In this document: positions 22,601 to 29,975 of the stretch, in pieces
Layout: each line of letters opens with the position of its first letter
How positions within the stretch are numbered: the first letter of the stretch is position 1
NCBI RefSeq assembly: GCF_000614145.1
Contig: NZ_BAKK01000012.1
Span: 60,659-124,658, forward strand
Source of the DNA: Bacteroides faecichinchillae JCM 17102
GTDB taxonomy: Bacteria; Bacteroidota; Bacteroidia; Bacteroidales; Bacteroidaceae
DNA length: 64,000 nucleotides
Reading direction: 5' to 3'
The notes under the pieces: model-generated
What the model saw: the letters and a program-made list of their open reading frames with translations, nothing else
What the model was told of the DNA's origin: nothing
Databases searched by the model: none
Program-made: the position numbers and the translations under genes

Positions 22601-23023
22601 ATCTCAGAAATGAATGCTACCGGAAATGGTCTTGCAAAACGTACAATGAACCGTGGTGAAAACGACAACTACATGATGGTATTCCCGGGTGTATATGAAG
22701 ATGGAACTCCGAATACAACGAAAATCTCTGCATCTAACTATTACGGAGCCTTGATAGCAGAAGATTTCATCTATGATGCATCTTTCATCAAATTGAAAGA
22801 GTTGTCACTCGGTTATTCATTTCCTAAGAGTATGTTGAAGAAAACTCCTATTCAGTCATTAAATCTTTCATTCGTTGCTCGTAACCTGGCATACTTGATG
22901 AAGCATACTCCGGGTACAAGTCCTGAAGGTGGATATGATACAACAATGTTCTCTCAAGCTATTGACTTCATGGCTGTACCTTATACCCGTACTTTCGGAT
23001 TCTCAGTAAACTTTAGTTTCTAA
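19606..23023 (+). CDS. SusC-like TonB-dependent transporter with STN signalling domain; two single-base breaks
   Basis: Outer-membrane TonB-dependent glycan importer, 1139 residues when restored. After a signal peptide (LLRSLLILLFVIIPSQWAIA) there is an STN domain (about 30-100, YQFFYNDKLSTISVDALNVKD), which in this family contacts a FecR anti-sigma factor; then a carboxypeptidase-regulatory-like domain (GQVIDTKGEPLIGVSILLKG), a plug (VVVTALGIKREKK, TIRGNSSLSDNNQPLWIVDG) and a 22-strand barrel ending in FGFSVNFSF. Breaks: 20125-20127 (tataaacattgg for tataaaacattgg, one A lost) and 21800-21801 (taccatctg for tacccatctg, one C lost). SusD follows after 21 bases. The STN domain makes it the likely partner of the FecR at 9596. 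Confidence 0.94.
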
Positions 23024-23044
23024 CCATTAAATAATGATAGATAT

Positions 23045-24769
23045 ATGAAATTCAAATTATATAAACCGCTTGCGTTGTGTGTCCTGTTAATGGGATTGAC
23101 AGCATGCCATGATTTTGAAGAATTGAATACCAATCCTTATGCACCGGTATATAACCCGGAAGTGATAGGAGCCACTCCCGATGGCATTGATATTGACTAC
23201 GAACTGTCTGAAAGTGCACTACAAAGTCTTCAAGGCACTGAAAGTGCAATTGGTTCTGTGTTTGCTAACTTTACTTATGAAGGTGTGTACAATGACTATC
23301 AAGTAACAACTAATCTTACTCACGATTTTTATGCCGCTTACTTCGCAAATAATGTTAGTGGTTTCGTTACAGATTCTCCGACATATCGTTATAGAGATGA
23401 TTGGTCTAAAAAACGTTGGGAACACTTCTATGATAACCGTACAGTAGAAGAATACAGTCAGCTGATCAAGACCTTCTGGTTCTGTGGTAAAGAGCGTTAT
23501 CACAATGCATTTTATATTACCCGTATTTACTACGCATTTCTTCTTTCTATGCTAACAGATACTTATGGTGCAGTGCCTGTAGAATATTACGTGAAAGGTG
23601 CAATGCCAACAGACGAGAAAGTGAAGTATATGGATCAGAAGGATGTATACGACACTATTTTCAAATTACTTGATCAGGCTATTACAAAGTTGCACAATAC
23701 TCCGGCAACTTCACAATATAGCTTAGGCGAAAATGACAAATGTTATGCGGGTGATAAAGAGAAATGGTTGCGTTTTGCTAATACGTTACGTTTGCGTCTG
23801 GCTCTCCGTATCTCTAATGTAGCTCCGGAAGTTGCTCAAGAACAAGGAAAGAAAGCACTAGAGGATCCTTCCGGTCTTATGCAAAGTGATGATGACAATA
23901 TGAAACAAACACCTAAATATTCATATATAACAGGTGGTAATGAAAATATCTACACATTGTTATATAACTGGAGTGCTAATGTTGTATTGTCTAAAGAAAT
24001 GGAAATTGCCTACAAAGAGCAATCAAATATCTTAGACCCCCGTTGCGAAATCTTATGGTGGAGACCTACGGCACTTGATGATTTAAATCAAGACGAACCC
24101 AAAGAATCGGATAAAGACTTTAATGGTTGTGAAAATGGAGAAACAGCGTTAGGTGGAAGTTACACTACTATTTACTCACCAAGCCGCGTATTTATCAAAC
24201 AAGACCAACGGAAGTTGGATCGTAAGCATTGGTGGTGTTACGGACGCGAAATCATATGGTTAGGATACTCGGAAAGTTTGTTCCTGCGTGCTGAAGCAGC
24301 TCTACGTAAATGGAGTGCAGAAGATCCTAAAGATTTATATAAAAAGGGAATAGAAGCTTCATTCAGTTATTACCAGATCGGAGCAGATAAAGAAGGACAA
24401 GACAAGATTGAAGAATATATGAACAATCTTAAAGGTCTGGAGGCTTTCGACGGTACTGATAAAGAAGCACAACTTGAGCAAATTATTACCCAGAAATGGA
24501 TCGCTGTTTACCCGAATGGAAATGAAGGTTGGGCTGAATTCCGTCGTACAGATTATCCAAGATTTATGAAAACTCCTAAGAATGGAAACAATTCGGGTGG
24601 AGAAGTGCCTAACGGCAAGTTCATCAAACGCTTGAGATATCCGGACAGCGAGTCTTCCAATCCCAATCGTCCCAAAGACGTAGATACACAGGGAACACGT
24701 CTGTGGTGGGATATTGCCGACACTAATAATGCCTCAGGAATATATCAGACGCCAAACAACTTCCAATAA
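23045..24769 (+). CDS. SusD-like outer-membrane lipoprotein (PF12741-type)
   Basis: A 574-residue surface glycan-binding lipoprotein that forms the lid of the preceding SusC transporter. The lipobox is LMGLTAC at residues 13-19. It is of the SusD-like group that begins DFEELNTNPYAP and carries a long TPR-like helical scaffold (YHNAFYITRIYYAFLLSMLTDTYG, WLRFANTLRLRLALRIS), with the typical C-terminal INxxAWxE-like region (QKWIAVYPNGNEGWAEFRRTDYPR). The frame is intact. It is coupled to SusC by a 21-base gap and ends in a very strong terminator, so SusC and SusD form a two-gene unit at the end of PUL 1. Confidence 0.94.
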   Translation: MKFKLYKPLALCVLLMGLTACHDFEELNTNPYAPVYNPEVIGATPDGIDIDYELSESALQSLQGTESAIGSVFANFTYEGVYNDYQVTTNLTHDFYAAYFANNVSGFVTDSPTYRYRDDWSKKRWEHFYDNRTVEEYSQLIKTFWFCGKERYHNAFYITRIYYAFLLSMLTDTYGAVPVEYYVKGAMPTDEKVKYMDQKDVYDTIFKLLDQAITKLHNTPATSQYSLGENDKCYAGDKEKWLRFANTLRLRLALRISNVAPEVAQEQGKKALEDPSGLMQSDDDNMKQTPKYSYITGGNENIYTLLYNWSANVVLSKEMEIAYKEQSNILDPRCEILWWRPTALDDLNQDEPKESDKDFNGCENGETALGGSYTTIYSPSRVFIKQDQRKLDRKHWWCYGREIIWLGYSESLFLRAEAALRKWSAEDPKDLYKKGIEASFSYYQIGADKEGQDKIEEYMNNLKGLEAFDGTDKEAQLEQIITQKWIAVYPNGNEGWAEFRRTDYPRFMKTPKNGNNSGGEVPNGKFIKRLRYPDSESSNPNRPKDVDTQGTRLWWDIADTNNASGIYQTPNNFQ

Positions 24770-24828
24770 TATTTAATAATAAAAAAGCGGCTTAATTCAT
24801 TTAAGCCGCTTTTTTATTATTAAATATT
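24768..24828. terminator. Very strong bidirectional terminator after SusD
   Basis: A perfect 28-base stem (24768-24795 with 24801-24828) and a 5-base loop. The GC core is AAGCGGCTT / AAGCCGCTT, flanked by A and T runs on both sides, so it can stop transcription from PUL 1 and from the convergent helicase gene. Confidence 0.9.
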
Positions 24829-24893
24829 TATCAGTGATATTTCTACCAAGACTTCATTAAGTTATTGTGCTTGAAGACGTTAATAGGATTATT

Positions 24894-26311
24894 CTACTCT
24901 ATTTGTTTCTTTGGATAGTTCACTAAATATAAAGTCTTCGTAGCTCTTGTAAACGCTGTATACAACCAACGGAAATAATCAGGAGTCAGATACTCATCCG
25001 TCATATACCCTGATCTAAAAATACATTCTGCCATTGTCCACCCTGAGCTTTATGGCAAGTTACCGCATACGCATATTTCACTTGCAAAGCATTATAATGC
25101 GGATCAGCCTTCATCTTTTTCATCCGTTCTTGTTTTAAAGAGATATCTGCATAATCTTCAAGTATCGTATAGAACAGACGGTCGTTTTCTGCCTTAGGTA
25201 AAGCAGGTGTATCCGAATGCAACGTATCCAATAACAGGTTAGCATCTAACTCAAAATCATTTTGATCCGGAAATCTCAGAGTAACTTCAGCAAAACGGAA
25301 ACCATATAACTCACGCGTTCGACGAACACGCCGTACAACCGCAAGTTCCCCATTTGCTATAAAATCCATCTCCTTATACTGCTCTGTCCAATAATAATTA
25401 TTCTTTGCCACCATCAGTAAATCCCCTGTATTCAATTCATCTTCCCTCCAAAGAATTTGAGCACGAATACCATTATTATATAGGTTTGCACGTTTATTAG
25501 AACGACAAATTACAATCGTTTCATCCATACCGTCACGTTCGTAACAATTCGTCAATTCATCAATTAACTCGGTTCCGGGTAATACCTTTATATCAGGAAA
25601 ACCCTTCACCTTTATTTTAGGTAAAGAGTAGCATTTATCCTCCATAATCAATTGACGCAATTGAGTTGCGTTCCAAAGAATTCCCGACTTCTGCACCTGA
25701 CGAACCACTTGTGTTAGGTTTACCTCACGTACTTCCAAACCATATCCTTTCAAAGCATCTGCAAAAAGTGCGGGACTCAACTCCTCACCTATAGGTGGTA
25801 ACTGTGCAGTATCTCCCATCAATAACAATCGACAACCTTCACCTGAATACACAAACTGTATCAAATCATCCAATAATCTGCCTGTACCGAACATATTACC
25901 CGATAAACCTTCATTGGAAATCATGGAAGCTTCATCTACAATAAAAAGAGTATTTGTAGTAAGATTATCATTTATTGAAAAATTAGTCATCTCATTAGAA
26001 AAAGAACGCTGACGATATATTTTCTTATGAATTGTGAATGCTGAATGACCTGCGTACGCTGAAAAAACTTTAGCAGCACGTCCCGTTGGAGCAAGCAATA
26101 CGGACTTCTGTTCCAGCTTGTCCAGTGTTTTGACCAATGCTCCTACCAAAGATGTTTTACCAGTTCCTGCATATCCACGAAGAATAAAAACCTCCCCACT
26201 TATTGTGGAAAGTAAAAACTCTGAAAGAGATTTTACAGCTATTTCCTGCTCAAAAGTTGGTTGATAAGAAAAATTTTCCTTAATTTGCCTTTCTAAATAG
26301 TTATTTATCAT
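24894..26311 (-). CDS. RecD-like superfamily 1 DNA helicase; one break near the 3' end
   Basis: ATP-dependent DNA helicase of the RecD/AAA_30 type, 472 residues restored. Motifs: Walker A GYAGTGKTS (about residue 47), Walker B with FIVDEASMIS, motif III GDTAQLPPIGEE, and the C-terminal UvrD-like part with YAVTCHKAQGGQW. The break is at 25008-25010: minus-strand cagggtatatg lacks one base (G or T), stopping the frame early. Restoring it recovers WLYTAFTRATKTLYLV, which is helicase motif VI and is needed for activity, with a stop at 24894. It may act in recombination or replication repair; it is shorter than RecD2 and lacks that protein's N-terminal extension. It stands alone on the minus strand. 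Confidence 0.88.
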
Positions 26312-26363
26312 TTTTGTACGAGAAAAAAGTTCCCGGAACTATCGTATTTAAATTAATTTATTC

Positions 26364-26371
26364 TATTTTTG
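26364..26371 (+). promoter_or_regulatory. -7 promoter element for the 26408-28388 operon
   Basis: TATTTTTG, an exact TAnnTTTG match, 36 bases before the start at 26408. Confidence 0.6.
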
Positions 26372-26407
26372 CGATGCGAATATAACAACTAAAAAACATA
26401 ATTTATC

Positions 26408-27094
26408 ATGAAAACTGTATTTAATATTGTATTAGGGCTCTGCGTGATTGCATTGATCTATATCTGCTACAACAGCATTATGGGTCCTATCAATTTTGAA
26501 AATGCCCAAAAAACAAGAGAAGACGCAGTCATTGAACGCTTGGTAGCTATCCGCAAGGCGCAACAAGAATACAAAACTGTACACCGCGGACGCTATGCCG
26601 ATAAATTCGACGTATTGATTGACTTCGTGAAAACACAGAAATTACCATTCGTTAGAAAAGAAGGAGAATTGACAGACAAACAATTGGAAGACGGAATGAC
26701 TGAAAAGAGAGCTATGGAAATTATTACCAGAGCTAATAAGACAGGCCGCTACGACGAAGTAAAAAGATGGGGATTGGAAAATTTCAAACGTGATACAATG
26801 TGGGTAGCTATGATAGATACTATCTATCCTAAAGGTTTTAACGCTGATTCTATGAGATTTGTACCTTATGGTAATGGAGCCGAATTTGAACTTATCGTAA
26901 GAAACGATACTACTAAATCCGGTGCTGCTGTTTGTTTGTACGAAGTAAAAACTCCATATGAAGTTTATCTTAATGGGCTTGACAAACAGGAAATTATCAA
27001 TCTGAAAGACTTGGATAACCAAACTGGTAGATATTCAGGTTTGATGATTGGATCTATAGACATGCCAAACAATGGTGCTGGAAACTGGGAATAA
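26408..27094 (+). CDS. Conserved membrane-anchored protein of unknown function
   Basis: 228 residues. One N-terminal membrane segment (about 4-24, VFNIVLGLCVIALIYICYNSI) is followed by a helical stretch (about 35-65, RLVAIRKAQQEYKTVHRGRYAD) that resembles the N-terminal helix of a type II/IV pseudopilin, though no prepilin cleavage site is present. The rest is a soluble, probably periplasmic, domain (TYYPKGFNADSMRFVPYGN-like region around 135-160, ending NNGAGNWE). I do not recognise a named family. Its stop shares a base with the start of the DUF3822 gene, and rsmD follows, so the three form one operon. This linkage suggests a conserved Bacteroidetes cell-function gene, but no role can be assigned. 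Confidence 0.8.
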   Translation: MKTVFNIVLGLCVIALIYICYNSIMGPINFENAQKTREDAVIERLVAIRKAQQEYKTVHRGRYADKFDVLIDFVKTQKLPFVRKEGELTDKQLEDGMTEKRAMEIITRANKTGRYDEVKRWGLENFKRDTMWVAMIDTIYPKGFNADSMRFVPYGNGAEFELIVRNDTTKSGAAVCLYEVKTPYEVYLNGLDKQEIINLKDLDNQTGRYSGLMIGSIDMPNNGAGNWE

Positions 27095-27864
27095 TGATTG
27101 ATTTGACTAAATCAAAACAATATACTTTATCCATCCGTCTTAGTACGGATGGATTTTCTTTTTCTATCTACAATCCGATAAACGAAGATCCACTATCACT
27201 AATTGAAAAAGAGATAGATACATCCATATCTCTCACAGCCAATCTGAAAAACATCTTTCACGAATCAGACTTTTTAAGTTACTCCTATAAAAGAGTAAAT
27301 ATAATAATGGCAAGCAAACGTTTCACAATAGTGCCATTAGATTTCTTTGATGAAGAGCAAAGTGAACTGTTATTTTATCACAATCATTCCAAAAAGGAGA
27401 ATGAAACCATTACTTACAATATTCTGAAAAAAAATAATATAGTTATCATTTTCGGAATTGACAAAAGCACATATGCTTTTTTAAACGAACAATATCCGGA
27501 AGCACGTTTCTATTCCCAAGCTACCCCGCTCATTGAATATTTATCCATTAAAAGCAGATTAGGAAACAGTAAAAAGATGTATGCTACTTTCCGTAAAGAT
27601 ACTATTGATATTTATTGCTTTGAAAGAGGACATTTATTGTTAGCAAACTCTTTTAGCTGTACGCATACCGAAGACAGTATCTATTATTTATTATATGTCT
27701 GGAAACAAATGGAGTTCAATCAGGAACGGGATGAATTACATCTAACAGGGATATTATCCGATAAAGAAATCCTAATGAACGAATTAAAAAAATTCATTCT
27801 ACAGGTATTTATTATGAACCCAGCTTCTAATATCGACATTCAAGCCTTATTATCATGCGAGTAA
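27094..27864 (+). CDS. DUF3822 family protein
   Basis: A 256-residue cytoplasmic protein with no signal peptide, matching the DUF3822 family of Bacteroidetes (LSIRLSTDGFSFSIYN at the N-terminus, KKMYATFRKDTIDIYCFERG in the second half). The alternating beta-strand pattern recalls an actin/ASKHA-like fold, but no nucleotide-binding motif is clear. It overlaps the stop of the preceding gene by one base and the start of rsmD by 10 bases, so the three are translationally coupled. DUF3822 beside rsmD is a recurring arrangement in this phylum. Function unknown. Confidence 0.82.
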   Translation: MIDLTKSKQYTLSIRLSTDGFSFSIYNPINEDPLSLIEKEIDTSISLTANLKNIFHESDFLSYSYKRVNIIMASKRFTIVPLDFFDEEQSELLFYHNHSKKENETITYNILKKNNIVIIFGIDKSTYAFLNEQYPEARFYSQATPLIEYLSIKSRLGNSKKMYATFRKDTIDIYCFERGHLLLANSFSCTHTEDSIYYLLYVWKQMEFNQERDELHLTGILSDKEILMNELKKFILQVFIMNPASNIDIQALLSCE

Positions 27865-28388
27865 TCAGCGGAATTTATAAACGAAGAAGATTTGATGTGC
27901 CACGAACTTTTAAAGCACGTCCCACTACAGATTTTGCCAAAGAGAATCTGTTTAATGTACTCAACAATTATATTGATTTCGAAGATGGGGTGATAGCCCT
28001 TGATTTGTTTGCCGGCACTGGTAGTATCAGTATAGAATTGGTATCCAGAGGCTGTGATCGTGTCATCAGTATAGAAAAAGACCCGGCGCACTATTCATTC
28101 ATATGCAAAATAATGAATGAAGTACAAACAGATAAATGCTTGCCTATTCGCGGAGATGTATTCAAATTTATCAATAACAGTCGTGAGAAGTTTGATTTCA
28201 TTTTTGCAGATCCTCCTTATGCCTTAAAAGATTTAGCCTCCATACCCGAACTAATATTCCAAAATGAATTGCTCAAAGAAGACGGCTTATTCGTTCTGGA
28301 ACATGGAAAAGAAAACAACTTTGAAGATAACCCACATTTCATAGAAAGAAGAATCTACGGAAGCGTAAATTTTTCTTTATTCCGATAA
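27855..28388 (+). CDS. rsmD: 16S rRNA (guanine966-N2)-methyltransferase
   Basis: Methylates G966 of 16S rRNA using S-adenosylmethionine. At 177 residues it has the usual length. Signatures: MRVISGIYKRRRFDVP start, ARPTTDFAKENLFNVL, the SAM-binding LDLFAGTGSISIELVSRG (about 49-66), the acidic end of the next strand IEKD, and the catalytic FADPPY (about 119-124). The frame is intact. The start overlaps the DUF3822 stop by 10 bases. It is convergent with cardiolipin synthase, only 15 bases away. Confidence 0.93.
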   Translation: MRVISGIYKRRRFDVPRTFKARPTTDFAKENLFNVLNNYIDFEDGVIALDLFAGTGSISIELVSRGCDRVISIEKDPAHYSFICKIMNEVQTDKCLPIRGDVFKFINNSREKFDFIFADPPYALKDLASIPELIFQNELLKEDGLFVLEHGKENNFEDNPHFIERRIYGSVNFSLFR

Positions 28389-28403
28389 AACATACTTATC
28401 CCA

Positions 28404-29843
28404 TTAAAGCAGCGGAGCCAATAAACGAACAACAGACTCTGCTGCCTTTTGTCTCCATGAACGTTTTACCCAATTCTTCAAGAATATTTGCGTGCTTTCC
28501 CGCTGGTCTTGGAGAAATATTTCCTTCATTTCAAGTGCTGTATTCATATCATACATAAAAGCATTCACTTCAAAATTATGTTCGAAGCTACGAAAATCAA
28601 CATTCGTAGAACCTACCGTAGATAGCATATCATCCGAAACCATCAATTTGGAATGTAAGAAACCTTTTTGATAAAAATAAACTTTAACTCCTGCCTGCAA
28701 TACATCTGCTAAGTATGAGTGTGATCCCAGATGAGTAATCCGGTTATCTGCACGTTCCGGTAACATCAAACGAACATCTACTCCAGCCAATGCCACTGCC
28801 TGCATTGCTGCTAAAATCTGTTCTGTTGGCAAGAAATAAGGGGTCTGTATATAGAAATACTTTTTAGCTCCGGAAATAGCCATAGTCAATCCTTGCATTA
28901 TTTCTTTCCACGGTCCGATAGGTTCACTTGTAACAGTTTGTACTAACGTATTTCCGCAAGCTTCTATCTTTGGAAAATAACGGGAAGCAGTAATCAACGT
29001 ACGATCCACAAAATACCAATCGAGTAAAAATGCAGTCTGCAATCCATGTACAGCCTTCCCTTCTAATAGAATATGAGTATCACGCCAGATTCCCCAAGAG
29101 AAACCACGCATATAGCGTTCCGCCAGATTCATTCCTCCTACAAATCCCACACGCCCGTCAATAACAACTATTTTTCTATGGTTCCGATAATTAACTCTGC
29201 TGGTAAATAAGGGGAAACGCACTTTTAAGAAACTTCTGACTTCAATCCCTGCGTTGCGCATTTCCTCAAAAAAGCGATTAGGTACATGCCAGCAACCAAC
29301 ATCGTCATAAATAACTCGTATCTCGACCCCCTGTGCTGCTTTTTCTATAAGCACATCCCTGACTAAACGTCCTATAGCATCATCCTCAAAGATGTAATAT
29401 TCCATATGGATATGCTGCTTTGCCTTATGGAGTTCACGCAACAATGATTGTAGTTTGGTATATCCCTCAGTATAAACAGCTACCCTATTACCTTCAAACG
29501 GGAAAGCTTGATTAGTATGTTGAAAAAGCTGAATAAGACGGATATATTCATTGGGAATATCAGAACAATCCTGAGCTAGATATTCTGCCATCGGTTTCTT
29601 TAAAAGACGATTATAGCTCTTTTGACCAATAATACGTTCCCGACGCTGGCTTCTGCCAAAAAAGATATAGAAAACGAGTCCTACAACAGGAAGAAAAAGT
29701 AATATAAGTATCCATGCCATAGTCTTCACCGGATTCCGGTTGTCGAGAATGATAATGACAATCGTACCGATAATGGCCCCGAAATAGACAATATCGAAAG
29801 CCACTGTTGCTACCTGGCTTACTATATAGTTCCAATCAATCAT
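28404..29843 (-). CDS. cls: Cardiolipin synthase (phospholipase D family)
   Basis: Makes cardiolipin from phosphatidylglycerol at the inner membrane. The start chosen is the Met of MIDWNYIVSQ, preceded by a clear AGGAG; an in-frame upstream Met would be inside the promoter region. At 479 residues it has the standard length. Two N-terminal membrane segments (about 12-32 and 40-60, FGAIIGTIVIIILD and WILILLFLPVVGLVFYIFFG), then two HKD motifs: HRKIVVIDGRVGFVGGMN and HSKLMVSDDMLSTVGSTN. All catalytic residues are present. Confidence 0.94.
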   Translation of the reverse strand: MIDWNYIVSQVATVAFDIVYFGAIIGTIVIIILDNRNPVKTMAWILILLFLPVVGLVFYIFFGRSQRRERIIGQKSYNRLLKKPMAEYLAQDCSDIPNEYIRLIQLFQHTNQAFPFEGNRVAVYTEGYTKLQSLLRELHKAKQHIHMEYYIFEDDAIGRLVRDVLIEKAAQGVEIRVIYDDVGCWHVPNRFFEEMRNAGIEVRSFLKVRFPLFTSRVNYRNHRKIVVIDGRVGFVGGMNLAERYMRGFSWGIWRDTHILLEGKAVHGLQTAFLLDWYFVDRTLITASRYFPKIEACGNTLVQTVTSEPIGPWKEIMQGLTMAISGAKKYFYIQTPYFLPTEQILAAMQAVALAGVDVRLMLPERADNRITHLGSHSYLADVLQAGVKVYFYQKGFLHSKLMVSDDMLSTVGSTNVDFRSFEHNFEVNAFMYDMNTALEMKEIFLQDQRESTQIFLKNWVKRSWRQKAAESVVRLLAPLL

Positions 29844-29875
29844 AAAAATCTCCTTTCTATACGGATACAAAGCAA

Positions 29876-29883
29876 CAAATATA
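29876..29883 (-). promoter_or_regulatory. -7 promoter element for cls
   Basis: Plus-strand CAAATATA is TATATTTG on the minus strand, 33 bases before the chosen start at 29843. It supports that start. Confidence 0.55.
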
Positions 29884-29900
29884 AAAGAATTTATCGGATA

Positions 29901-29941
29901 AACAAAAAAGTCCCGATGACAACTCATATCATCATCGGGAC
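29901..29941 (-). terminator. Terminator after the outer-membrane beta-barrel gene
   Basis: A 10-base stem, GTCCCGATGA with TCATCGGGAC, followed on the minus strand by CTTTTTTG. Confidence 0.8.
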
Positions 29942-29975
29942 TTACTGACTATTTAATCTATAAAATCATATTCTC

